A program made the position numbers and the translations under genes. A stretch of DNA of 64,000 nucleotides from Anseranas semipalmata (Eukaryota; Chordata; Aves; Anseriformes; Anseranatidae). This document shows positions 48,582-62,000 of the stretch, one piece after another. Numbering within the stretch: position 1 is the stretch's first letter; each line of letters opens with the position of its first letter. Under the pieces are notes generated by a model. It searched no databases. It was not told where the DNA came from and saw only the letters and a list, made by a program, of their open reading frames with translations. The stretch is taken from the NCBI GenBank assembly GCA_013399115.1, contig VXAA01003162.1, forward strand, positions 448,350 through 512,349, in the 5' to 3' direction.

Positions 48582-51500
48582 CAAAGTGCTGCTTGATAGC
48601 AAAGCAACAGTGGTGCAGCACCTTCAGTGTCCATGAGAAGAGGAGGTGACACAGAGTAGTACTAGAGGTATGTGATGTTCAGCCTTGCCTGTCTAAAGAC
48701 CTTTAATTTGTGGAGTCTTAGGGGGAAATCCTGACCCTAATGAAAACTTTTTTTATATATATTTTTTTTAATTAAAAATGTTTTTCAAAATTGATTTTTT
48801 TGTTTGTTTGTTTTCAAATTAAATTATTCACATTTAGGACTGCTGGTGCTGAAGTTTCTTTTAATCATGTGTCTTCAGATTCTGACTGATTCATCATGCA
48901 AGGAATGTGACACATTTTGAAAGGAGTGACTGCCCTTGCAGGTTTTACCACCCTAGACATTTTTTGATGTGCTCCATCTCCTCATATCATCCTTGAATAA
49001 ATTGCAGTGGAGGATGGTGCAGACGTAGCTCATTTTTGCTGTGGATGAATGTTGCTATTCCTTTGTATTCAGGAAACAGATGACTGGAGAAAGCATCATC
49101 GTCCATTGTATAATTGTTTCTAACCATGTGTTCTTGTCCTGAACATTTGCAACATCAATCAAATGAAAAATAAAATTCACTTTTCCCCTGAGTGCTGAAC
49201 AAGTGCCATGAAGATGGATAGATATACAGATTTGAATGCATGACTGACATGGAAATCTTCAGTGGGAAACAACATGGTTCAGAGGGTTGGCAGTGCCTGT
49301 GACAGCATAAATTCAGAAATGAGGAAGACCTATACTCTGCTGTTTGTGCCTGAAGGGAACAAGAAGAAATCATGTTCATGTAGTTCTAGCTTGACTATGC
49401 AGTATCTGTTTGACTCAGTGGAAGGGTTTGTATCATCTTTTGTGGGTTTGAACCATGGACTATATCCTTTGAATGGATCTGAACTGTTGAGTAATAATTT
49501 GATGTCAGTAATTATCAAACGTATTGCCAAAACTGACTTTTAGTTTGCATATCTCTGTATCGAAAGTGAAAAATGTTAATATATCAAAAGAAATAATGCT
49601 CAGCAGCATTTATGATGACTGAAGACGAGAGTGAAACAGTTTATCTATCAAAATAGTTTTAATCTATTATTTTCAAGTATCATCACTTATCCTTTGCTGA
49701 AGTTTCTATTTTACAGTAAATGCGCTTGCTTAGAATCACACCAAGGGTCCTTTGGCAAGGAATATGGACTGCTAGTCCATGTGGTCAAGAGTTTTCTTAG
49801 TGTTTAGAGAAAATCTTGCCACAAAAATCTGGGAATTGTCATTGGTGGGATTTTGAGTTCAAGAGTTTGAGAGCGAAGCAGATGAGAGAATTTTCAGAGG
49901 TGAGTTTTAGAACTTACAGTGATTGGAGCTGCTATCATTAAATGGGGATTGTTTGACTCATCCTCATCAAATTCTTCTCATCATCGACTCTATAAAAGAA
50001 AACTTGGTGTAGCTTATATAGATTCCAACATTTAAAGTTAAATTTCTAATTTCAGAACTGAAGTTTCTGAAAGGTTCTCTAAAACTTAGATTGGCTTCAG
50101 ATGTGGAATCTTTTGCTGTTTCGTATTCTAAATGTGTATTTTTTTTCCTTTTTGCATTATCACTCTGATGTATTCTTAGATATAGTTGTCCACGCATGGT
50201 ATAAGAACAAGATTTCAGGAACTAAAATATCAATTCTAGAGTTACTCCCTATTCACCTTGGAATATGAAACTGAGAGACTGAGAAAGAATTTGGCTTGTG
50301 AACCTTAAAATCAAATGAAGAAAGAGGGCTGAGGTTCAGATTTCTAATCAGAAGCCTCAGTTTCTATTCAGAAGCCAGTTATGTAGTAATTATCATCACA
50401 ACATTTTAGCTAATCACAGTTTTAAGAAATTTATCCACATGATGACTCTATAATTAGGGAAGTTATTTTCACTTAAACCTATAAAAAAAAATTGAATCAT
50501 AGAGCAGCCAGGACACTGTTTCTTGGAGGCACCTAATCTCTAATTCCTACTGAATTCAAATGGCTTTTGATCAAGATCACACTAAGTCTGTACAGTGGTA
50601 GTTAAATTCTAGTTCCAACTTCTGAAGTGTCCATATCCATGTGCATCTAGTGAATGCATCTGAATACTATTTCTGAATACAATTTCCATTGTATATGTGA
50701 ATTTAAGTGAAATTAAAAACCCATGTAAGCATATATATTCACCCATGACTTAGACCTTACTTGTAAAATGAAGAAAATGGAATAATCATATATCATCTTG
50801 TACCCCCAGTGATGACTGAGGTCGTGGCAATTCTTAATCATGTCAGGAGTCCATTTGAATTTGGATTTTGTAAAGATCTTCTCAGCTCAAGCTGTAGTTC
50901 TATGGAGCCTGCTCACCTAAAAGCTTTCTTTTCAAGGTGACTGATGCAAACTTTGCAGTACACTATTTTAGTCTGCAGATCTCTTTTGCTGTTTGCCTGT
51001 ATTTTATTCTACTTTTCTCCATGTTATTTCTCCTGTGATTTTCAGCCCAGTACTTATGTTGTCATTTTCAACACAACTGTTTTTTTTTTTCTGGGTATTT
51101 TTGTTTAACTTTGCGTGTGGTGCTCTCCTGCTTTTTTAAGTTGATACATCATAAATAAATCAGACTGTGATGCAAGTAGGAATAAGATTTAACTTGATTT
51201 TGGAGTCCATCTTATTGCAGATGGTGAGGAAAACAATCCACCTTTAATCACATTCTGAAAATTGATTCTTAAAGCATCGGTAAATGTTAATAAATAAATC
51301 AGATGGCTTCTATTTTATACCTATGTTATTGACATATACATCCATATTACTAAAATTTTTATGATATAAAATGGGAAAATATATTTGCTACTGATCTTTC
51401 GTCAATAAACAAAAGACAGCACATAAAGAAATGAAGGAAACATAAAAATAAAATAGCCTTTAGAAATTTTGTCCCTGCTAGATAATTTATCATGTAGTCT

Positions 51501-54500
51501 GAGCAGAGTTTTCTCCCAGCGTACTTTACTGAATAGTTCAAAATTTGCCTGTTTAGTGGGGTGGCATTTCTCAATGTGTGCTTGATGTACTTCTGTTGTT
51601 CATATACAAGAGGGTCAGACCAGAATGGAGTGGCTTAAAAAGCTTTGTACTATGGTATGTGTATGACTGAATCGCCCTCCTGCAGAAGCTATGGAGGACA
51701 ACCCAACAGCAGTCCTGGAGCCAGTGCCGTTCCTATGGCACCCCCGGGAGCAGTGCGTACCTGGAGGGGCACTGTGCACCCGGGGCTCTGCAAGCCAGGC
51801 ATGCTCCAGCGCTGCCATCCTGCCCTAAGCTGGAGGTCAGAGCTGGCTCAGGAGGACTTCATTCATAAGGACAACGTTTTTTTTCCCTGTCCTATGTCTG
51901 GATTTAACTGCCTTCTTTTTTATGATATAGAGAAACCTTTTACACATCATTCTGACTTGAAGTGCACAAGTTAGCACCGTGGCATTTTGCTGTTGGGTAC
52001 ACCTTGAACTTTAAAGGTTTGTGATGTTTCAGAGTGGAGCTCTTGCTGCACAACAAAGCTGTCACGTGTCATTGAAAGCCTCCCATGGTGGCAGAAAGAA
52101 TAAAACAGGCTGGAAGCAGGAGGGTTGCTTGGTGTTTTGTAGGGTCAGAGGGGTAAGGGGAATGTTGCAGTGAGTGAAAGGAAAAAGGAAGATATCTGTG
52201 TGAAATGCAGTGAGCGCACCATGGTTGCAACACAAAGTAGCACAGCATTGCGGTAGCTGGAAGATGATGTGTTGCTTCTTATGTCTTTGAGATAGGATAT
52301 GTGATGCAGCTTGGTGTCTTTTTCATGGCAAGGTCTGCAACAAGGTCTACAAGAGAGTCTGTCTTACAAAACCTAAATAAAAGTTGTAAAAATAATTATT
52401 CTGGAGGGGAACATGCATTTTATGGGATCGGGTTGTTTCTAATTGGCAGAAACAGATCTCTCATCACTTCCATGATTCTCTGCTAGGAATTTATTGCTGT
52501 AAAGCAAGTTCAACAATAGGAATATCTGTATTCCAGAATGATTTGCTATCTAGGGTTAAAATTAATGGTGTACCTTGAAACAAAGGACAGCCAGCTGACA
52601 AAACAAATTGTTGGTAATGAAGTAACTGAATTCTAGAAAATTCCAGGTTGTGCAGTGCAAACCCGGTAAATCCACTGTTATTGCCATGATGCTTCTAACT
52701 TAAGCCAGCGTTGATGAAATCTGTGATAGTTGTTAGCCTAAGATCTTACTGCTCCTTGAAGAAAGGTTGTACTGAGAAACAAATGCAAAGCTTTTCTGCT
52801 ACTGGCATTTTCTCCCCTCTTCTCTTCAGCAGAGTGGAAGATACGGAGGAATAACAGAAATGGAGGTGAACAGAAGACTGAGGGAGAGACCTATTAACAA
52901 ATGTTAATTGGTGCCTGTAGTTTAAGAAATGGAGTTTGTAGTGAAGGGAGAGAAATATTTGCCTGATTTTCAGTTCATAAATTAGTTACCAGTAAAAAGC
53001 CTGACTATCAAAAAGGGCAAAACAACCACTATGCTGTCAATTAGAATCAAGAAGGAAGCCTTTTCCTACTCTGGATTTTTGCATTTGATAAATGATTAGA
53101 GAATTGTATGTTAGCTCTGGCTGTAAGGGACAGTAGGAGGTCATAGTCCAGGTGTATTGATCCTTGTTTTCACCCTTGCATGACGTTTTCTGGGTCTAGA
53201 ATGCAAATTCGGTTCCAAGTTCCCGTAGAGATATTGCACTTGTCAACTATCAATTGAGGGGAAAAAAATTCCTCGACAACACATGCAGTTTGTGCTACCT
53301 ATGTGCATCCTGGAGTCTGGGGTCTCCTAGTCGGGGTGCAGCCTTGCCTCTGGCTCTGGGATGGGCAATGTGCAAAAAGTCACATTCAGGCACTTGTCAG
53401 GTAGAAGTTCAGTCCTGAAATAAGAAGTATGTACTTCTGGGGAGACTTGTCTGAGCAGAAGTCACCAGGTGGACCAAGCAGATTCCCTGCGGTAAAACAT
53501 CACAGAGCTATGCAGCAAGCTCTAGTTTTGTGTCTTTCACTGATAAAAAGAGAAATCCTAGCTAAAATTTTTATCTGGTCCTTGGTGCTGATTGTCTCTC
53601 AGTAGACTTTGGTGGGGCTGTTTGGGTTCTGGTCATCTTGTTCTTACTCCAGAAGTCATCGGATGTAGATAGAGACTGAGATTCTAATAGCATTAACCAT
53701 ATTGTCTCCATGGTAATGAGATGCATTTTTTTTTTCCTATATCACTGATGTTCATTGGTGTGTGGGGAACAGCATGTGAATTTGCTTGTATGTTTAAAGA
53801 GGCTGTATGTCTAAACTATGGCTGCTTTTTGTATAATCCATTACAAGTGTTATTTGGAATATACTTCAATATATGTTAATATGGTGTTTGTAAGCAGTCT
53901 CATAATTGGTAATGTTTCAAAAGCCTTAGATGTTTGACTTAGGAAGGAGAGGAAAAGCTTTAGCACAGTCTGCAGAAGTCACTTCTGAAAGTCAGACTGC
54001 AATCAAACTTTGCATGCCTATAACTTCCAGGCAAAAACTAACAAACAAACAGCCAACAACTAAAACGCAGCCTCTCACTTTTCTGTAAATTTGCTGTAGG
54101 TATAGGCATGAGGCAGTATTTGTCCTTTCTCCTGTTTGTCCTCTGAAGAGCCAAATAAGGAGAACTAAAAAAAAAAAAAAAAAAGGAGAAAGGATAAATA
54201 ATAGGATGTGATAGCAATTCAGGTAAATATCACTGTGCTGAAGGCAGCAAGGTTTAAGATCAGGAGAGAAGGATAGAGGGAGCGAGAGAGAGATAGGAGC
54301 CTTTGCTGCTCTAGGGAAATACTCATCTCTGCCAAGCCCTTTTGAATAAGGAGATGCGTGCAGGAGCTGACAGGTGAATTTGCATGTGATGAGTCAAGTT
54401 GTCTTCAAGGTGCAGGCAGTCTATTACACAAATGGGATAGGGTGATGAAGCCACGATGAGTCAGAGATGTGAATGACAGAAGGCACCCCCGTGATCACCT

Positions 54501-57234
54501 CAGACACCCTGCACCGCACACTCTGTTGTGTCCCACCTGGTAATTCTTACCAAAATTAGTGTCTCTTCTAGAAAGATACTCAGTCTCAAGTGAAAAACTT
54601 CCAGAAACGGGCTATCTTCTATATCAGTCAGTAAATAGCCGACAGTAGCAAGTCTCAAGTCTTATCCCCAGTTTTGGCTTCCAACCATGGAATCCTGTTT
54701 CATATTGGTTAATTAGAATATCCTCCATGAGCAGCAACACTGCTTCTCTCTTCTCTGATACTTCTCTCTTTATCTTCTCTGATACCTGTAGGTTGAGGTC
54801 ACATCAGATCCTACTCTGTTTGATTGCTGGAATGAATGATGCAAGGTGACTTAACAGGTATGGTCATCACAGCACAGCATTGTAATGGTTTGTTTCAAGA
54901 AACAGCAAATTCCCATTCTGTTCTTCCACTTTGCATCTCCACTGATGGAAGTACTATACTGCAGGTTTTCCATTAGATATATTATTAGATATAAGTATAT
55001 GATTTCCATGCAGAAAAAAAAGCTTTGAATTGGTCTCATTATTGAGAAATACTGAATAGTAAATTTGGCATTGCTAGAAATAGCAGAAAGTGACTGTATA
55101 TTCATCTTAAGATATGCTTGCCATTTTGCTCTCCTGCACTTAGACTCATCTCTTTATGCAAGCCAAACAGGGTTACCAGGTTGCTCTTCATCTATTTATC
55201 ATAAACTTTTTATTAGAGTATTAATTAGGAATTGTTCAGCTTAGATCAGGATTGCTATTTTTACAATCAAATTGCAGCCTACACATATAAATTTTAAAGT
55301 TTCGTGTAGTATCTCCTTTTTATTTCTTGTTTTGTATTAGGATGTTTCATACACACCTGCTTTGGAATCCATCACTTCAGCATGTTTAGAATGGGTCATG
55401 ATATGATAGAAATTAGAATTTCAAATGCTTTTGTAGCCATTTGGATGTGCACAATAAAATGCCTGATTTTTTTGGCCCTGGCAACTATGTTTTAAGGAAA
55501 GTTTTGTGCTCTGAGAGTATGTCCCTGCATCATCACATTGCCCCTTCACCCTCCTTGTTCCTGATTCATTGGAATTGTGTTGGCACAGGCTATCCAAAGC
55601 AAAAGCTACCGTTTGTGCTCTGTGTGCAGATGACATCCACAGTCTAGAAGAGTTACTTGTGAATTCTGTCTGCTGTGAATCACAGTAGATATTGGTGGTG
55701 AATCTGACATTCATGATGGTAACAGCAGTTAGCAAGATATCAAAGCCTGGCTTAGGATACAAGACCGGACAATGTGCCCCTCTAATCAGTAAGGTCTTGG
55801 CAACATCCAGTCTCTAATACTTTTGAGAGTAAATGAAACCCCATCCCCCAGGAAGTGATCAAATAACATTGTAAAGGGATGAAAAAAGATCTCTGATGTT
55901 TCTGGATTTAATGCTTTAATTCCTTTCTGTTTCCCATCTGTTCAAAAAACAATGTTATTGAGACAGAAGCAGTCATTAGAAAACACATTTGCTTCTAATT
56001 TACAGCCTGAAATTTTATTCAGCTTACTGTGACCATTATAAACACTTTCAGTCTCCCAACTTTCTAATACCAAACCTGCCGACAGAACAATGAAATCAGC
56101 AGAAATTATTCTGGTTCAGCATTGAGAACTAAGAATTAAACATTAGTTTTCAGTTTTATTGCTTTATCCGGACCCAGAAATTGGCCTGGCAAGTACTCAG
56201 GATATGTTATCAAGTTGTTCATAACTTCCCCAAGAAAAGGTATCTTCACTGAGAGAAGATAAGGAGACAAGGGTCACCTTCCAAGATATGTTATCCCTGA
56301 GGTGCACAGGGCTGAAGCTGTCAATTAGTTCCTGAGTGAAGAACAAGGAGGTTCTACTGACACCTGCATGTACCAAGAGCTGTGGTTGGTAAGAAAATCA
56401 GAATTTCTGTCTTGCAAGCGATTTCAGTAGTTTAACCTTTGCTTCCTAAACAGCAGTAGAGAAAGTAGAATATCCATTACTTTCTTTTCATAGAATAGAA
56501 ATGCAAAATTGATGCAAGAAAGGTGAAATATTTTCTTTCAATTCTGATTAACATTAAACTGCTTTATGTAAGCTCTGTTGCAGAGCTTGCATTGCCCTTC
56601 TACGCTGAGGTCAGCTAGCTTGAAATCTGCCATGATACACCCCAGCGGTATGTCGCTTCATGCCATATATCACACATTTGCTTAGATTGGAGTGTGTATG
56701 GGAGGTATCATTTTGCAAACATATTGAGTCTCGTTGGTGAAGCATTAAGTGTACTGAACTTCTCATGAGGCAATGGAGCATAATAGCAAAGTGTGATTTA
56801 GGTAGAATTAACCTAAATTGAAATATTGTATTAAGGAACCTATTACGAAAATATTTCCAAACAGGAAACCTGAAAAAAAAAATCCAAAAAATATATTTAC
56901 TCATAGAAAACATTATTTTTTGTGAAGCTGTGTTTTTTATCAAAATCCTGTGTATTTGAATTGATGTCTTAAGTTCTGTGAGATGGACTTCCAAGACAGT
57001 AAACTTTAGCAGTGGGGCATGGCCAGGAAAACTAAAATCTGCACCTGGGAGAACCTACAAATTAAAGAAGGAACTAACTCAAATGGTGTCAGAAGGAAGT
57101 AACGGTCACCTTCATGATGGATAATCTTTCAAAAAATGTCTTTCAAAATTTCAAGATATCATAAAATTCATTATTAATTCTCCCATGAAGGCTGATAATA
57201 GCATCATTGTCTTTGGATGGATTATGATGATCTG

Positions 57235-57255
57235 AAAAAAAAAAAAAAAAAAAAA
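57235..57255. repeat. Poly(A), 21 nt
   Basis: This is an uninterrupted A run after TCTG. No retrocopy or target-site duplication is recognised beside it. Confidence 0.97.
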
Positions 57256-58443
57256 GATTTAATACATATTATACAATTTCTAGTAGATTAAAGGCTTCAT
57301 GAAAACCTTTTCATTATTAGAAATAATCCAGGCAAGCAACACCTCCTCCTCCCCATTTCTAGCACCACTCAAGTGCCTACACAGTCCTATTCTTTTCTAG
57401 CCATTATGGACATATTAGGTAAAGGTACACTTCAGAAATAGGAAGATATATTTAAGGAATCATGTCTCATTTCCTAGCTCTCTGTAGGTTTTCAAAGACA
57501 GCATTGCTTATATTTAGTAGCAGTTTTACCAGGAGAAGAGAAATACTTCTTTGAAGTGAGGTTGCCTTTTCAAAATGTTTTTCAAAATTTTCAGTCTTCA
57601 AATAATATTTATCCATGCTAAGAAACCATAGCAGTAAGTGCTCTTGCAAAGGAGTGAATGATGGCTGGAAGCGGCCGAAGGCTAAGAGTTCAGGGAGTTA
57701 ATTTGTTACTAAGTTTCCTTCTGTGTGTAAAGCAGAGATGTACTGATTTAAGTGATTGCACCAATTCCTTTGCTAGTATAAATTTGCTTTGTTGTACTGA
57801 GCACGGAGAGGCTATCATTATCTGTGTGCATGCTGGATGCTCTGTTTTCCTCTAGGGACACCCTCTAGGGAGGCAGCCCAAATATTATATAAGATGCCTG
57901 TGTATCTCCGACAGTGAGAAATGCAGGCAGAAGCAGGAGACAGTCTAATTACTGGACTCTGAGTTGAATCATGCATGACACTGGCATGAGCGTAACAAGA
58001 AGTTCCATCTGGTTCATGTAACTGTGAAACCCTGGCTGATGGTTGTACATGCCTTTGAGTGAAGCCCCAAGAAGACGAAAGAAGGGTGACAGGGCTGCTG
58101 GATGATTCAACGTGGATATGCAATGGGCTGAGGGCCAGAATATGCAGTGGAAATAAAATCAAGTGAAAATACTAAGGGCTCCATGCAGCTGGTGGGGAGA
58201 TAAGCTCATTGCTGCTTGTTTTTTAAAGTTACATACAAACAGCACAGTGATGTATCACTTCAGGCAGATCTACATTTAAGAGAGACCTAGAAATATTTTT
58301 CTAGCCCTTATTTGGGTTTTTATTTCATGTTGTCAAATTTATTTCTCTCCTAACCTCAGCCATCCACCAAAGGCCATTTTACAAATATTATTTTAGGAAG
58401 CTCTTTTAGAGAAGAGAAGAACAACATTTTACTTCTTCCTTGT

Positions 58444-58468
58444 AAAAAAAAAAAAAAAAAAAAAAAAA
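58444..58468. repeat. Poly(A), 25 nt
   Basis: This is an uninterrupted A run. No CR1 or processed-transcript body is recognised upstream, so it is best treated as a simple homopolymer. Confidence 0.97.
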
Positions 58469-59069
58469 TGAAGGAGTAAAGGACTCAGGGCACTTAGAAC
58501 TCCTTCAGTATTATCAGTAGTGAGTATGTGGACTGCAAGAGATACTGACACAACACCATGCATTACGTACCCTGTTTGTGAAACACTAGAACATGAAGCC
58601 TACACATAAGATCTACTTAAGATTTTGTTGCCTAGTTATTGTTAACTAAAACACTGAACGCCCCTGAAATGTGTATATTTGGTCAGAAATTCACATTTTC
58701 AAGTGAATGTAAACTCTAGATATCCAGAGCTGGATGTTAGACAAGTTTGTGCCATTAGTCCAAGCAAGAAGCAAGTTGTTAACAAATACATTATGTATAT
58801 TCAGGAATCAGTGAGGCAGAAGAATTAATACAGAAGTTTAGTGGCTTTTTAAATTCTGTATAATTGCCAAGACATCCAGATGGGGCTGGGACATATGAGA
58901 GAGAGGACATAGGGAGACCTGTGTCCCTTTGGGGAAGACAGTGGTGTGCTTTGAGTACTACAGTGAACTAACCACAGCTGAATCACAGTCACTATGTTTG
59001 TTTACAAAATTATCTGTAAGATTCCAGCTTGAATTCTAGCTTTGTTGATGAATTTTGAAAGAACAATTT

Positions 59070-59090
59070 TTGTTGTTGTTGTTGTTGTTG
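59070..59090. repeat. (TTG)7 microsatellite
   Basis: Seven perfect TTG units. In one minus-strand frame they read as a polyglutamine run inside a 105-codon open frame (59010-59327). With no recognisable protein around it, that frame is treated as incidental. Confidence 0.95.
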
Positions 59091-62000
59091 TTTTTCTGTT
59101 TTTGTCAAAGTTAGAGATGGCTGAATTTGGTGAGCTTTTGGTCCCAAAGTATTCTTCTTTCCCAGTTGGCCAGAATGGAATTTGGTGAGCTCTAACTCAT
59201 GGGATTTTCCCTGTCCCAGTCTGGTAGATGTTTTCTGCGAGGGATGTAGACCTCTAAAGATTCCTTCAAATTTATTTTTTCTGTTATTCTGAAGTGATAA
59301 TGTTAATGTAATGTGTATTGATATCATAACTGTTGAAGTTGTGTTATGTGAAGCTGCTGAATGATGTCTACTTAAAACATACTTACTGTAATTCTACACA
59401 TGTAAATCACTGATGCCTGATATTTGAGCTTTCTAATGGCATGTTAAAATAAAGTAAAACAATCCTCTGTTAGAGGGCAAGAGAATTATCTGGGCAAAGA
59501 GAAGGTCAGGAAAGACCTGGTATAAAAAGCTGGTTCCTAACATAGATAAGGATTTTATAAAAGTGAATTTCATTTTCTCATATTGAATTAAAGATGTTAG
59601 AATTATTTTGGCTATGTTAGTGGCTTATGATATTTTGGCAGCTGGAATTTAATTCTTTTTTTTTCCCCAATAGTGAGAAAAAAACTTTAAACAGCTCTCC
59701 ACTCTGTTATCTTTATGAGAAAAAAGCCCAGGCTTTGACGCAAATAATTTAACACAGTATTGATAATTATAAAATAATATTGTTATATTCCATCCATGAA
59801 AGTCATGAAACTGTAACATCATAACTTAGGGATGTAGTTCCTTCCTGAGACTGCCAATGGCGTGATCTACCTTCTTGTCATCATGCAGAGACAAACATTA
59901 TCAGCTTCACTTAGAACGGTTACCACCTAAAGCAGAGGGATATGCAAATCCTGAATTCTGATCATGTGAGAAAAGTGATGATACTGGTGTTCAGGAGTAT
60001 TCTCTGAAGTGGGTTTTCATTACAGGCTGATTTTCATGTTACAGTATTTAATCATTTATAGTATGTGATTTCTTTCACCATTATTTTTTTTTTTTTTTTT
60101 TAGCCATGGAAGATAATTGTATCTCAAAGAAGGGACTTATCTTTCTCCATCTTGTCCTCTTTAGTCTTTAAGCAAAATTATAATGTGCATTTCTGATGGC
60201 TAGTTTCAGGCAATAGATTATTTTAAATCTTAAATAAAGAAAAATATTTTATTTTCATTATGGGAGCAGTCAGGATAAATTAGTTGGGAAGGAAAAAATG
60301 CAATGAATTACTTTTTTTTCCCCTAGAATAATTATCTTTGAGAATATCCAGGATAAGCCAGGAATTATTGAGTGAGCAGACTGTTATTGCTTGCTTCTTT
60401 TTTTTTTTTTTTGTATAAACATATTTCTAGCATTAGATGACTGAATGTCTTTAAGACAGACACCTATTCCTGTTAACAGAGGGTGATAACTTCATCTGTC
60501 TTTCACTCTGCCCTAGAATTGCCCCTGAAGCAGCTCCAGCTTTCATTGGACAAAATACCAAGTAATCCCCTTCGTGCTCCCTACCTGGGGGAAGCTGTCT
60601 GTGTAAGCTGACATCATTAACAGGTCAACTTCTTGCAGCCCTGCCTGCTGGGAGGAGTGAACCTCATGAGGTGTTGGAGGCTTTGTACCATGCAACTCCT
60701 CATCACTTGAGAGTGCTCCGCAAAATCTTAATGTAACAAAACTGGCAGAGAATTCCTAAAATAACAGCATGGACAGTTGCCTGGGTACCATAGAAACTAC
60801 CACTGCAAAGAAGAGCTTTCCCTTCTTTGGTTTTACCATTTAAAAAATGAGAATGCAGAGGCTATTAGGGGAAAAGAAAAAGGGTACTGTTTTTGTTATA
60901 CAATTGTCCGTTTGCTGCAACTTTCGTTTTCTTCCTGTGTGGGATCAGATCTGTGCCATTAACTCTAATGTCCAAAACTTGTCTCTTTTATGATGCCATG
61001 TGATGAAATTTTATATCGGAACCCTTCATACTGCGTTCGTTCCTGTCATTGGTCTTCAGGCAGTCAGATGCCTTGACCTTCATGGCTTTTCTAGTCATGT
61101 GAGGCAATGCAAGCTGTCTTGTTGGCAACCTGCAGTGGCCATGAACTCTGTACCTTCCTCTTTTCTGCTGGGTTGTGGTGTTTTTTGCGTTAGATGGCAG
61201 GTGTGAGAAAGTCTCCGAGGATGTGATGCCAACCCTGGGATGCTGCCACAGAGACTGCCATTAAGAGAAATGTCTTATTCCACATGCAATGGAAGACTAG
61301 CAAAGCCCTTCAACAGCCTGGTAACTGTATCCCTTAGCAAAGATCTGTTAATAGGGGTGCAGGGAAAAATGCCATCCAGACAGATGGGAATGACTTTAGG
61401 CTGCTGAAACACTGCTTGTGTGCAGTAAGTGTGTTTATTAAGGGAAGGATTCCCAGACCAGACAGCTGTCCACAGTGTGCTCCCACACCTACGCTGAGAA
61501 GGACATGTTAGGATGAATCCAGGGCACATTTCAACATGATAAATAGCTTTCCAGAAAGAAATCATGAGGTTTTGCTTCAGGTCAGCAAGGTCATGGCTGG
61601 ATGGGGAATTCTGTTAGATAGGCTTTTAATCTGCTAGTAGAAAGATCTTCCACATAAAGGACAGTCTTGTTATTCTCTGAATTGCCTGATTTCCCTAGGC
61701 TATTTGGATCAACCTAGTGTTGGATGAGGGGTCACCAAGGAATACTTTTGAGCAGCAGTTGCTGGTTTTCTAGCTAAAGCCCTTCAGCAGTTGAGTTAAT
61801 ATGCAGTTACTATATCAGGATAGTGGGGGAAGATGGACTGATCAACTAGTGAAACATCTGAGATCTTGTTCTTTCAACGGCTTGTTGTAATCTTCACAAT
61901 GTGCGGATTTTTTTTTTAACCCAATATCCTGAGCTAATTTTGAAAGGAAAGTTCTGCCTTTCTAGATTTCCTCCCACATTTCATTTAAATAAGTTATTCT

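Larger units (their letters stand above)
46874..59069. other. Unannotated DNA
   Basis: About 12 kb with no recognised gene, RNA or transposable element. Local features are twin hairpins (48541-48581), poly(A) runs of 21 nt (57235-57255) and 25 nt (58444-58468), and a CT-rich imperfect duplication at 54743-54784 sharing TTCTCTGATA. A short GC-rich patch lies at about 51660-51850, with words such as CACCCCCGGGAGCAG. The repeat-free stretch 55890-56160 is another possible conserved element. Any older transposon fragments here are too diverged to call by eye. Confidence 0.45.

Noticed and set aside
59010..59327. Polyglutamine-containing minus-strand open frame
   Set aside because: The glutamines come from the TTG microsatellite; the remaining sequence shows no family resemblance.
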